From Stenomitos rutilans HA7619-LM2 (GTDB lineage Bacteria; Cyanobacteriota; Cyanobacteriia; Leptolyngbyales; Leptolyngbyaceae), in NCBI GenBank assembly GCA_019358945.1, contig JAHHIE010000011.1:1-64000 (forward strand): DNA of 64,000 bases, given 5' to 3'. The first letter of the stretch is position 1, and every line of letters starts with the position of its first letter. The notes beneath the pieces are model-generated. The model did not search any database, was not told the DNA's origin, and saw only the letters and a list, made by a program, of their open reading frames with translations. Positions 19,474-28,461 of this stretch are shown here, in pieces. A program made the position numbers and the translations under genes.

Positions 19474-21078
19474 CTACCACCCCATCGATAGCCCTACTAC
19501 GTGCGATCGTGGTTCTTCGTCGCTCGATCGAGTTTCTTCGTCCAGGGCGCGGATCAGGCGATGGTACATTTCTTCTGCTTGCTGGGGCGAGTTGCCAATG
19601 CTGGTTAAGCCCAACTTGCCAAACTCGGATAGACAGCCCATGAGGTGAAATACGGTGCCGGTTTCGGTGCTGGTGTCAAAGTGGAGTTGATGCAGGGCGA
19701 CGATATCCATTAGGTCATTAGGCAGCAAGCCCTGATAGCGATCTTTTTGCAGATTATCGGTGGCAATGTAGTACTTGGGTCGTCCCTGCTGACTGTAGAA
19801 TAGACCGCTGGACAGGTCATAGCGTCCGTTTGTCAAAAACTTGAGCGTCATGAAGGGGTGAGTCGTACCGCCTTTACGCAGGTTAATTTCGATCGCTTGA
19901 ATATCCCACTCTGGTTTACCGGGCTGATCGGGTTGATGGACGGCAACAAAATCTACGCCAAAGCGTTCCATTGCTCCTTTTTCGGCAAGATTTTTGCCAA
20001 TCCGCAGTCCTAAATCCTGCAAGCGTAAGCGGTAGGTTTCATCAGCAGGAAAGCTACAGCCCAAGTAAATCTGTCCGCTGGGGCCACCCAAAATTTGGTC
20101 GTGAGTGGACAAAATTTCGACTTCGCCTGTTGGTGTGATCCGACCCTGCACGCTGGGAGATCGCTTTTCGTCACCTTCGAGAAACGCTTCGACGATCGCA
20201 CCCAACGTTGGAATCCGGCTGCTGAAGTTTGTCCAGGTTTCGGTCGTGGCTTCAAAAGCAAGCTGCTGAAACTGATCTTTCAAGACCTCTACTCGTTTTT
20301 GATGCGACGTTGTGCCCGGTTCGGCAAATTGAATCGGACGCAGATCCAGCATCGCGTTTCCTTCGCCCGAAAAGCCCTCGTTGAGCTTGACGACCATGCG
20401 GTTGAGGGTGGGCTGACGTTCCCAAAGCTCGGCAGCGGCGATCGCCAACTCCTCAGCGCTCCACAGGCTGTTGCTTCCGTCTGGATGAGGTACGCCAGCT
20501 TCTGCAAAAATCTGGCGGCTACCGCTTTTAGTACCCCATTCCAATAAAGCAGGATCAAGGGCATACAGGGGAATGCCGAGCTTCACCGACAGATCCCGCT
20601 CTGCTGCCGTAGCGTTGTAGCAAATCATGTAGGCCCGATCGCGCTGCACCGCCATCCGAATGCGCTCCAACAGACGTGGGCGATCGAGAATCTTTTGGCT
20701 CAGGGGCCTCAGCGACGAATCGTAGGTAGACAGCAGCAGCAGGCGATCGCGGGCATGGGAAAACGGAATACCCGGCAGCAGTTGCAGGTAATAGTCAATC
20801 ACGCTGGGATGCAGCGGTTGAGACGTAATGTACACCAATCGTGTACGGGGATTGCGTAGCCGAATCAGCGAGAACAGCAGCCGCTCCTCATAATGGTGCA
20901 CACCCTGAATTTTGACCAGCTCGTGTGGGTCAAGGCTGAGCGACGGCACCACTACAATATCCGCATCGCTGCCATCAAACCGTTCGACGGTCTGCCAGCG
21001 ATCGCGCAACTGACTTTGCAGCGTATGAAACTGAGCCGCTGTCTCAGAGGCCGCAAGATTTCTTGTTTGCATCAACAC
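19474..21078 (-). CDS. ATP-grasp protein resembling PGM1-type peptide ligases
   Basis: This 534-residue protein has an N-terminal domain with VVVPSLSLDPHELVKIQGVHHYEER and a C-terminal ATP-grasp fold: MVVKLNEGFSGEGNAMLDL is the ATP-binding loop and AIEINLRKGGTTHPFMTL supplies the metal-binding Glu/Asn. It matches my memory of proteins annotated as PGM1-related peptide ligases, named after the pheganomycin ligase. ATP-grasp enzymes form amide bonds via acyl-phosphates. The substrate is unknown, and no precursor-peptide gene is evident nearby. Confidence 0.7.
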   Translation of the reverse strand: MLMQTRNLAASETAAQFHTLQSQLRDRWQTVERFDGSDADIVVVPSLSLDPHELVKIQGVHHYEERLLFSLIRLRNPRTRLVYITSQPLHPSVIDYYLQLLPGIPFSHARDRLLLLSTYDSSLRPLSQKILDRPRLLERIRMAVQRDRAYMICYNATAAERDLSVKLGIPLYALDPALLEWGTKSGSRQIFAEAGVPHPDGSNSLWSAEELAIAAAELWERQPTLNRMVVKLNEGFSGEGNAMLDLRPIQFAEPGTTSHQKRVEVLKDQFQQLAFEATTETWTNFSSRIPTLGAIVEAFLEGDEKRSPSVQGRITPTGEVEILSTHDQILGGPSGQIYLGCSFPADETYRLRLQDLGLRIGKNLAEKGAMERFGVDFVAVHQPDQPGKPEWDIQAIEINLRKGGTTHPFMTLKFLTNGRYDLSSGLFYSQQGRPKYYIATDNLQKDRYQGLLPNDLMDIVALHQLHFDTSTETGTVFHLMGCLSEFGKLGLTSIGNSPQQAEEMYHRLIRALDEETRSSDEEPRSHVVGLSMGW

Positions 21079-21176
21079 CCGCCCCCGCGCTCCTGGTCGT
21101 CCTCATTACAGTCATCTTAGACGAGCAAGAGAAGAAATCTGTCTTCTCTGGGAAGGAGTGCGGCGGTGTGAATGGT

Positions 21177-21947
21177 CTAAAAGGGGTAGCTAAACACTTG
21201 AATGGCAGATCCTTCTTTGGGCAAATCTGCTGATCGCAGACTCAAGGTATTGCTACCTCGGCGTACCGGAGTGCCACTCATGAGTGCCAGAAAACGATCG
21301 ACCCCCACACTCTCACACTCTTTGTTCGCGGCCTTAGTGCGATAGTGCGTGGGCACAATCAATTTGGGATTGAGCACCTGAACGGCTTGCTTTGCCTCAT
21401 CAGGTGTATAGACATTTGCCCCACCACCGATTGGCAAAAACAGGACATCTGGCCGACCCATGAGGATTTTTTGCTCTAACGAAATCGGCCCTGCAATGCC
21501 ACCCAGATGCAGCAGTTTCAGACCGCCCTGCTGCCACTGCCACGCCACATTTGTGCCGAAGCGCTTCCCGCCGAAGCGATCGTGATCCGTCTGAATGCCC
21601 TGAATCCGCTTTTTGTTGAACTGATACACGCCCGGTTCATACAGCAGACGCGGGTTGCCAGGAACGATTTCTACCGCCCCTTCATCCAGTAGCTGACTGC
21701 TAATCAAGACCAGTTCTACCGACACTTTCGGTGCCTTATAGCCAGCCGTACAGCCCAGCGATCGAAACGGGTTCACCAAAATCCGCCGCCCGTCACCTGT
21801 GAATAAAAAGCAGGAATGCCCCAACCACTGCACGCCTAAACCACCGCCACTCTGAGCGTGATAGCCCTGCAACCCAGAAGCCACTCCCAACCCAACCGTA
21901 GACAGTAAGCCTGCCCCTGCATAGCGTAACAATCGCCGCCGTCTCAT
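21177..21947 (-). CDS. UlaG-like MBL-fold protein lacking the metal-binding motif
   Basis: An N-terminal twin-arginine-like sequence (MRRRRLLRYAGAGLLSTVG) suggests Tat export. The fold follows UlaG-type beta-lactamase-superfamily proteins: VQWLGHSCFLFTGDGRRILV, LLHLGGIAGPI and LIVPTHYRTK. Where active members have HxHxDH after the third strand, this protein has LVLISSQLLDEGAVE, so the usual zinc ligands are missing. It may be non-catalytic or use another chemistry. It is 256 residues and follows the ATP-grasp gene upstream on the same strand with 98 bases between. Confidence 0.75.
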   Translation of the reverse strand: MRRRRLLRYAGAGLLSTVGLGVASGLQGYHAQSGGGLGVQWLGHSCFLFTGDGRRILVNPFRSLGCTAGYKAPKVSVELVLISSQLLDEGAVEIVPGNPRLLYEPGVYQFNKKRIQGIQTDHDRFGGKRFGTNVAWQWQQGGLKLLHLGGIAGPISLEQKILMGRPDVLFLPIGGGANVYTPDEAKQAVQVLNPKLIVPTHYRTKAANKECESVGVDRFLALMSGTPVRRGSNTLSLRSADLPKEGSAIQVFSYPF

Positions 21948-22083
21948 AATCTCCCCTCACCGAACAAAAAAGTGTTGAGTTTTGAGTTAAGAGTTTTGAG
22001 TTAACAGGTCGTAGAGGTTGATTGACCTAAACATCAACACCTAAACATCAACTCAAAACTCAAAACTTAGAACTCATAACTGC

Positions 22084-22683
22084 TCATTGCTGACTGGCGA
22101 TCGACGCTAAAAAGTTCCTTAATAGCTGCTTACCGGAGTTCGTGAGAACACTTTCAGGATGAAACTGCACGCCTTGAACATGGGGATACTGCCGATGACG
22201 CACACCCATAATCGTACCGTCGTCCACCCAGGCCGTAATTTCCAGTACCTCTGGGCAAGCCTGCCGATCAATCACCAGACTATGATACCGGGTTGCGGTC
22301 AGCGGATTTTCGATTCCTTGAAAAACGCCCACACCCGTGTGATGGACAGGAGACGTTTTGCCATGCATCAGCACTGGCGCAGACACAATCTTGCCACCAA
22401 ACACCTGCCCAATGCCTTGGTGCCCCAGACAAACACCCAAAATCGGCAGCGTTGCCCCAAAGGTTTCAATAATCGCTTGCGAAACGCCTGCATCTTCAGG
22501 ACGACCCGGCCCCGGTGAGATCACGATCGCATCCGGTTGAAGCTGACGAATTTCCGCCAACGAAATCTGATCATTGCGATAAACCTGAACGTCCGCCGCA
22601 ACCAGAAACTCACTGCCCAACTCGCCCAGGTATTGCACCAGGTTGTAAGTAAAACTGTCGTAGTTGTCAATCACAAGAATCAT
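22084..22683 (-). CDS. pabA/trpG: Glutamine amidotransferase subunit of anthranilate / aminodeoxychorismate synthase
   Basis: The 199-residue class I amidotransferase supplies ammonia to TrpE or PabB. It shows MILVIDNYDSFTYNLVQYLG at the start, ISPGPGRPEDAG, the nucleophile elbow GVCLGHQGIGQVFGG and the C-terminal VQFHPESVLT. The track ORF adds 41 residues read from a family A repeat and spacer (MTATDQSVGRGKAMPCPYRM), which is not part of the protein. The single subunit may serve both tryptophan and folate synthesis. It lies downstream of ybeY and dgkA, an order I recall as common in cyanobacteria. Confidence 0.93.
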   Translation of the reverse strand: MILVIDNYDSFTYNLVQYLGELGSEFLVAADVQVYRNDQISLAEIRQLQPDAIVISPGPGRPEDAGVSQAIIETFGATLPILGVCLGHQGIGQVFGGKIVSAPVLMHGKTSPVHHTGVGVFQGIENPLTATRYHSLVIDRQACPEVLEITAWVDDGTIMGVRHRQYPHVQGVQFHPESVLTNSGKQLLRNFLASIASQQ

Positions 22684-22719
22684 TTGGAAACCACTCAGGT
22701 TTTGGACAAGGGATTGCTT

Positions 22720-22821
22720 ATACCAATTTGAATTGAAAATGCGACACATCCTGTAGGGGCAAGGCATTGCCTTGCCCCTACCCACCGATTGATCTGTAGC
22801 CGTCATTCTTTAAATCGGTAT
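22720..22821 (+). repeat. 102-bp palindromic repeat, family A, copy 4
   Basis: Same element as at 292, placed 36 bases upstream of the pabA start. On the minus strand it is open in the frame of pabA and creates a false N-terminal extension. Its central palindrome will lie in the pabA leader RNA if transcription comes from dgkA. Confidence 0.87.
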
Positions 22822-22964
22822 TACGCTAAACATCCTAGCCGTTTTATGATTTTTAGCTGTCAGCCCTCAGCCCTCAGCCCTCAGCTTCTTTTGCTGCTCG
22901 CCTTCTGCCTTTTGCCCTTTACCTTTCGCCTTTTCCCCTCTACCTTTCGCCTTTTCTTTCCACC

Positions 22965-23432
22965 CTAAAGCAGATAAGCGGCAATCAATAGCCATAGTTT
23001 CGGCAGTAGCAGCGAACTTGCGACACAAACGGCTGCCAGAGCAGAAACCAACACAGCGGCGGCTGCACAGTCTTTAGCGATCTTGGCTAACTCGTGGTAA
23101 GACTGCTTCACCGTTAAATCAACCACAGATTCTAACGCGGTATTCAAAAGCTCCATCGCCAGAACAGCCCCGATCGTGAGTCCAATAATTGCCATCTCCA
23201 CCGCATCGAGCTGTAAAAAAACACCCAACGCCATCGCAAACGTACCGACAAACACATGCACACGGAAGTTACGCTGTGTTTGAAATGCGTAGCTAACACC
23301 AGCCCATGCGTACTTAAAACTAACCAGTAGACTTGGCGCAACTTGCCACGAAAGATCTCGGTTTAGCGTTGCGATCGGCACCACTTTGCCATTTGTACGA
23401 TCGGGGGTCGGGGCTTGAAGTTCAGGAGGCAT
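22965..23432 (-). CDS. dgkA: Diacylglycerol / undecaprenol kinase family protein
   Basis: A 155-residue integral membrane kinase of the DagK family. The core has FKYAWAGVSYAFQTQRNFRVH, AMELLNTALESVVDLTV (the conserved E..NTA.E..VD active-site segment) and KIAKDCAAAAVLVSA, with three membrane helices. Members phosphorylate diacylglycerol or undecaprenol at the inner membrane, feeding lipid or cell-wall carrier recycling. The N-terminal 35 residues are variable. It lies between ybeY and pabA on the same strand. Confidence 0.88.
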   Translation of the reverse strand: MPPELQAPTPDRTNGKVVPIATLNRDLSWQVAPSLLVSFKYAWAGVSYAFQTQRNFRVHVFVGTFAMALGVFLQLDAVEMAIIGLTIGAVLAMELLNTALESVVDLTVKQSYHELAKIAKDCAAAAVLVSALAAVCVASSLLLPKLWLLIAAYLL

Positions 23433-23593
23433 ACACCACAGGGAGAGAGAACCGTGAAGCGACTGAAAGAGACGGAGCTAAGCTTGCCAAAGAGGTAAAG
23501 AACCACCGCAAGAAGCAAATGCTAGAACTGCCTTAATTATGTAGCTACTCGTTTTGTGCAGATCATAGCCTTAGCTACAAACTACGAAGCATT

Positions 23594-24133
23594 CTATCCG
23601 GTCTTGCCTCTAAGACCAATGATCTCAAGCAGAACTTGCTGTTGCTTTAACATTCGGTTCAGGCTATCTTCATCCGGATGATCCCAGCCCAGCAAGTGAA
23701 GCAGGCCGTGAGCGGCTAACCACGCCAGTTCAACGTCTAGAGAATGTTTCTGCTCCTCGGCCTGTCGTTGAGCGGTACCCACCGAAATCACAATGTCGCC
23801 CAAGTAGAGCGGCAGCGTCGATTGCAACTCTTGTGGTTGCGGGTACGCTGATTCGAGCGCCGCAAAGGCAAGCACGTCTGTGGGCTTATCTTGCTGACGG
23901 TACTGATGGTTTAACTGTTGCATCTCTCGATCGCCCGTTAAACGTAAGCTCAACTCGTAAGACTCAATGGGCGACTGATCTGGCTCCAATACCTCTAACC
24001 AGGCTTGAAACCAGCGATCCCACGTTTCTGAGGCGATCGGGCAGGGCAGCGCGGTTGGATCAGGCGACCAGGCGATCGCGTCCCCTTCAGATAGCGTGTC
24101 ATGATCCGCCTGTACGCAAACTTCAACGTTCAC
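23594..24133 (-). CDS. ybeY: rRNA maturation endoribonuclease YbeY
   Basis: The 179-residue protein has the metal-binding motif [15 protein letters not shown] (HGxLHLxGxDH) and the preceding [15 protein letters not shown], both diagnostic of YbeY, which takes part in 16S rRNA 3' processing and ribosome quality control. It lies 59 bases downstream of the DUF3285 gene and upstream of dgkA, forming a probable operon that continues to pabA. Confidence 0.93.
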   Translation of the reverse strand: MNVEVCVQADHDTLSEGDAIAWSPDPTALPCPIASETWDRWFQAWLEVLEPDQSPIESYELSLRLTGDREMQQLNHQYRQQDKPTDVLAFAALESAYPQPQELQSTLPLYLGDIVISVGTAQRQAEEQKHSLDVELAWLAAHGLLHLLGWDHPDEDSLNRMLKQQQVLLEIIGLRGKTG

Positions 24134-24192
24134 AGTTCAAAAGCCTCTGCGAATGGCTGCCGTCTAAGTATGCCAAAGGGAGCGCTCAGCCT

Positions 24193-24456
24193 TTACCGCG
24201 TGAGATACGATAGCCCCACCAAAACGGCTAGTAGAGCGATCGTGGTTAAAGTAAAGTGTTGCAGAGAAAGACCACGCTTGCGCACCATGTTCCGCATGGC
24301 GAGCTTGACGTAGCTTGGTTTTGGCTCGGTTACCGCTGGTGTCGTCGCTGTCGTCGAAGCTGCGGTAGCCATTTCTGCCTGTGTGGTGCTAGGCGAAAGC
24401 ACAGCTTCTGCTGGCTCAGGCGAGTTCGCTTCAAAACTGGCATTCTGGGGTTCCAT
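24193..24456 (-). CDS. DUF3285 small membrane protein
   Basis: The C-terminal 45 residues, PSYVKLAMRNMVRKRGLSLQ followed by HFTLTTIALLAVLVGLSYLTR, match the cyanobacterial DUF3285 family: a basic patch followed by one membrane helix at the end. The N-terminal half is Ala/Thr/Pro-rich and probably disordered. The ATG giving MEPQNASF (87 residues) is chosen; the track start nine codons upstream is possible. Function unknown. It stands directly upstream of ybeY. Confidence 0.8.
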   Translation of the reverse strand: MEPQNASFEANSPEPAEAVLSPSTTQAEMATAASTTATTPAVTEPKPSYVKLAMRNMVRKRGLSLQHFTLTTIALLAVLVGLSYLTR

Positions 24457-24577
24457 AAACTTTACTGCAATGACCTTACCCACTTATGGTAACAATCGTT
24501 GCTCTACAGATGAATGTCTAGGCGAACGTCTTGCTGTGCAGCAGCAGTTAACCTTACTCGCTTGCTATTTACGTTGA

Positions 24578-25870
24578 TTAAACTAAATACGCTTTCAACA
24601 ACTTACTGCGCTCATGGAAAACAACCTCAGAGTTAAAGCGCTTCCCGTTCTCGCCTGCTTGCTGCACCAATTGCGCTAGCCGAGGACGATCGCTCGATAA
24701 GGTTGTGATCAAGTCGCCGAGTTGTTTCCATTGATGGATCGGTACAAAAGCACCGCCCCCCAGTTCTTTTACAAGATCATCCGCATAGTCGCTCTGGTAA
24801 CCCACGATCGCCGTACCACTGATGAGTGCCTCGATCAAACAGCGCGGTGACTCGGATGTAATGTGCGTGAACAGCATCACATGAGCCGCACGAATTTTTT
24901 GCAGCAGACAATCGCGATCGCTCTCAAAACCAGCCAGTTCGATGACGGCTTCTAAGCCGCGATCGGTGATCATGCGCTGCATCTCTTCCCGCAGACTGCC
25001 AGCACCGAGCCAAGTCGCTTTTAGGTTGATGCCTAAATGATGGGCACGTTCGATCGCTTTAATCCAATCTAAGGGCGCTTTCATCGTTTCCATGCGACCG
25101 GCATAGCAAATCTGGATGGGTTGACCATTCAAAACAGCGGCTACTTTTTCGCTGAGCGCTGCTGGTGCAATGGCATCTAATGCTTTTGTATGAATGTCGT
25201 GAACCAGAAAGCTGTTGTGGCAAAGTGGACTGTAAGCTGAATAACAGTCGGCTCCATGCCACAAACCAAGCGCCGCCCGCCGCATAATCCACCCGTTGTA
25301 TTTTTCGATGAGGACGGAGAACACTCTGGCTTTCAAGCGCTTCGGCAAGCTTTTGTCCTTGGAAACTTGCAGGATGTGCTCATGTTCAACCCAATCCATG
25401 TGGATCGCATAGGGACGCTTTTGCCGATGAGCCGCGATCGCCCCCACGGCTGCCCAATCGCCGACTAGTCCACCCAAGCAAAACTGCAAGTAGCGGCTAC
25501 GCGCAACCAATTGCGCTAACAACGACTGGGTTGCACGATAATGTTTCCCAAAAAGCGCGAACGAATACGCCCACGGCAAGGGCACAAACTCAAAGCGCTG
25601 TGGGTCTGCCAACGTTGCGGTATCACGCCAAACGATATTGGTCTGCTCTGCTGCCAGTGATTCTGGCATAAGTAGCGCGGCTACGGTGACAAAGCCAAAA
25701 TTATCAGCCCACTGTTCTAACCCATTGCAGGCTTGCGCTTCAAAGAACAAGCGACCATCTACGAAGCGGAGCGGTACTGGTAATACCAGCAGCATCCCTT
25801 TTTGTGAAGTGTTTGTTGCGGCTGTTAAGCGAATCGATTCATCAACCTGCTGTGTAGCAAGATTAGCCAT
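24578..25870 (-). CDS. GT4-family glycosyltransferase, stand-alone
   Basis: A 430-residue protein. Its C-terminal half carries ICYAGRMETMKAPLDWIKAI (donor-binding), ATWLGAGSLREEMQRMITD and ESPRCLIEALISGTAIVGY (EX7E region), as in GT4 enzymes. The N-terminal half is diverged, with MLLVLPVPLRFVDGRLFFEA. It is not part of the cluster at 12-18 kb and has no glycan genes beside it. The role could be glycolipid or polysaccharide synthesis; this is inferred from the family only. Confidence 0.8.
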   Translation of the reverse strand: MANLATQQVDESIRLTAATNTSQKGMLLVLPVPLRFVDGRLFFEAQACNGLEQWADNFGFVTVAALLMPESLAAEQTNIVWRDTATLADPQRFEFVPLPWAYSFALFGKHYRATQSLLAQLVARSRYLQFCLGGLVGDWAAVGAIAAHRQKRPYAIHMDWVEHEHILQVSKDKSLPKRLKARVFSVLIEKYNGWIMRRAALGLWHGADCYSAYSPLCHNSFLVHDIHTKALDAIAPAALSEKVAAVLNGQPIQICYAGRMETMKAPLDWIKAIERAHHLGINLKATWLGAGSLREEMQRMITDRGLEAVIELAGFESDRDCLLQKIRAAHVMLFTHITSESPRCLIEALISGTAIVGYQSDYADDLVKELGGGAFVPIHQWKQLGDLITTLSSDRPRLAQLVQQAGENGKRFNSEVVFHERSKLLKAYLV

Positions 25871-25925
25871 AGCGCACCAGCCTCAAAATTTTCAAAAGGA
25901 AAAATGCGTTGCACAAACCCTTCTC

Positions 25926-26030
25926 TGTGTAAGCTACCAAACCGATGAGATGTGCGTAAATGCATTCCACTGAGGCTTCACAGAATTTACCGTTGGCCTT
26001 TGTAAAACCTTTACGCATAGAGCTTACACA
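25926..26030. repeat. 105-bp element with nested inverted repeats, family E
   Basis: TGTGTAAGCT at the left end matches AGCTTACACA at the right end, and an inner pair TGCGTAAA / TTTACGCA is symmetric with it. The arrangement resembles a MITE. It lies in the leader of the glycosyltransferase gene at 24578-25870 (minus strand). Only one copy was seen in the window, so mobility is inferred from structure alone. Confidence 0.45.
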
Positions 26031-26222
26031 CTCGCCTTTCTTTCTGGATGGTTCAATGGGCTCTTGGCTGCCTTTTTGATTATTTGCTAAACGATGCCGT
26101 GTACCCTCTACAGTCCTGGTACACCTTGTCAGAAGTAACTGATCATCTCACAAAAGCTCAGAGGCAGAAAGAACAACGTTTTTGCCTTCTGCCCTCTACC
26201 TTCCTACGTCTGCCTTCCTGTG

Positions 26223-27336
26223 CTAGCTATCAACCAGTTGAGCTTCTTGACGTAAATATGCCTGGATAAACGGGTCTAGATCGCCATTCATTACATCGGT
26301 AATAGCTGTGGTTTCAACGCTGGTGCGAAGATCTTTCACCATCTGGTAGGGATGAAACACATAGTTGCGGATCTGATTACCCCACGCTGCCTCGACCATA
26401 TCGCCGCGAATATCAGCAATTTCCTTGGCTTTCTGCTCCTGGGCAATAATCAGGAGCTTTGCTTTAAGAATTGCTAAGGCTTTTTCCTTATTCTGAAGCT
26501 GCGATCGCTCTTGAGTACACCGCACGGCGATCCCCGTGGGAATATGCAAAATTCGCACAGCCGTTTCCACCTTGTTAACGTTCTGCCCCCCTTTGCCACC
26601 TGCACGGGAGGTGGTGATCTCCAGATCTTTATCGGGAATGTCAAGCTGCACAGAATTATCAATCAAAGGCATCACCTCTACCCCTGCAAAGCTGGTTTGG
26701 CGCTTGTCGTTGGCATTAAAAGGTGAGATGCGTACCAGGCGATGAGTCCCTTTTTCGGACTTGAGATAACCGTAGGCATAACGCCCGTCAATTTCGAGCG
26801 TGACGGATTTGATCCCGGCTTCATCGCCGTCCGATCGTTCAACTTCATGAACTTTATACCGATGGTCTTCTGCCCAGCGAAAATACATGCGTAGCAGCAT
26901 CTCAGCCCAATCTTGAGCATCTGTGCCACCTGCACCCGCATTAATGGTCAAGACAGCACCTTTCTGATCGTAGGTGCCTGACAACAATTGCTGAAGTTCC
27001 CACTGGTCGAGGGCCTCACTAAGCTGCATCACATTTGAGTGCGCTTCCTGGAGTAAGGACTCATCCTCCTCTAGCTCCAGTAGTTCTAAGACGGCTCTGG
27101 CATCTTCTAAATTTGTCTGCCACTGGTCAAACTGTTCAAGATGCGCTTTGAGGTCGTTGAGCTCTTGCAACGTGTGTTGGGCGCTGTTTTGATCATCCCA
27201 AAAGGCTGGCTGGGCGGCAACTTGTTCTAAATCTTGGATTTTGGCAGTGATTGCAGGTACGTCAAAGATAGTCCTGAGTTTTACTCAGGCGCTCAGACAA
27301 CAATTCGACTTCTCGCTTAATTTCGAGGGCTTCCAT
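26223..27336 (-). CDS. prfB: Peptide chain release factor 2, with programmed +1 frameshift
   Basis: RF2 releases nascent peptides at UGA and UAA. The main ORF shows the SPF anticodon-like tripeptide (RISPFNAND) and the GGQ motif ([14 protein letters not shown]). The N-terminus is in another frame: ATG at 27336 opens 24 codons ([20 protein letters not shown]) ending CTT TGA, after which the ribosome must slip +1 to continue with [15 protein letters not shown]. The joined product is 370 residues, normal for RF2. The ORF track shows only the part from an internal TTG. Low RF2 slows UGA reading and favours the shift, giving autoregulation. Confidence 0.95.
27261..27275 (-). promoter_or_regulatory. 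prfB +1 programmed frameshift site
   Basis: On the minus strand the sequence is AGGACTATCTTTGAC: an internal Shine-Dalgarno-like AGGA, a short spacer, the slippery CTT codon and the in-frame UGA stop followed by C. This is the classic bacterial RF2 signal. Confidence 0.93.
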
Positions 27337-27503
27337 CACGATCGCAAAAATAACAGTTCGATTAATAGTTTAGGCGATTGCTGAATGCAAAGACGCGATC
27401 ATCAGCCCTTGAAGACATCGCTTCTTGTATGAAGCTGTCTTTAATGAAGCTGCGATCGCGTCTCCGTTACGAAATATGAAGCACTTGCTTCTCGCTGGGA
27501 TGT

Positions 27504-28232
27504 TTAGCGTCGTCCGTTCAACGCAATGAGCAGCCGCAAGATGAAGACAAACAGGTTGATGTAGGTCAAATACATCGACAGCGCGGCTGGTAGATACTGA
27601 TCGTCTCGGTAGGTACGGGGCAGAATGTAGAAATCAACAACCGCCGCACCCGCAAACAGCAGCACACCAATGCCTGAGATAGCAACTTCTAAAAACGTAG
27701 GTGTGTAAATGCCGAAGAAACTTAGCCCAAATTGCAGCAACACAACTACAAATAGGGCAATAATGCCGAGGCGTACCGTTTTAGCCAGGGCTGAGCCATC
27801 GGCATCGCTCAGGTTAGAGCCAATTTGCCGCCCCGCAATGAACGCGATCCCGCAGCCAAGAGCCGCAATGCCAACGCCATTGATACCAACTCCCTGCGTG
27901 CGGAGGGCAATCGCCACCAGACCACTGAGCGTATAGCCCGAAAGCAGGCTATAGGTCGCCAGCAGGGGCAGCGCGACCCCATTGTTGCCTTTTTCTGCGA
28001 CGCTAGATGCCACAAAAAAGAGAATGAGTTCTAACACCACCGCACCAATCACGGTAGGGAAGAAGATTTCTGGATTATTTTGTAAAACCTTTAGACCGCC
28101 AAAGGTGCCCACAGCAGTGAGTACTAGCCCACCACCCAGCCAGGGCAGCGCGTTGGCAATGACATTAGGACCCACAAGTGCGTGACCTTGAGCCTCACGC
28201 ATGGCTTGCCGAAAGTTACTGGTATTACTCAC
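27504..28232 (-). CDS. Bax inhibitor-1 / YccA family membrane protein
   Basis: The 242-residue protein has about seven hydrophobic helices and a C-terminal YLTYINLFVFILRLLIAL, as in the TMBIM/Bax-inhibitor-1 family, where the ILPRTYRDDQYLPAALSMY segment carries the conserved acidic residues linked to pH-gated calcium leak. It sits in the inner membrane. The physiological role in cyanobacteria is not established. It diverges from sigF, so both promoters lie in the 230 bases between them. Confidence 0.88.
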   Translation of the reverse strand: MSNTSNFRQAMREAQGHALVGPNVIANALPWLGGGLVLTAVGTFGGLKVLQNNPEIFFPTVIGAVVLELILFFVASSVAEKGNNGVALPLLATYSLLSGYTLSGLVAIALRTQGVGINGVGIAALGCGIAFIAGRQIGSNLSDADGSALAKTVRLGIIALFVVVLLQFGLSFFGIYTPTFLEVAISGIGVLLFAGAAVVDFYILPRTYRDDQYLPAALSMYLTYINLFVFILRLLIALNGRR

Positions 28233-28461
28233 AGGACGCTCTCTCGTTTAAGAAACAGTAATGGATCGTCATAGTGTCTATTTTCGCTCGAATTTTGGGA
28301 AACCGATCCAGACGCGGCTGATAATTTACCCGCCTGGTCGCCACTAAATCATGAGGTGTTAGACAGCTAGCGATTTAGTCGCGCTTACGTGTTTATGCCG
28401 AACTGCCCTTAGACCTCCCTGTATGAGTACCGTAGATCGACGATGGTGAGACCCCCTCTGC

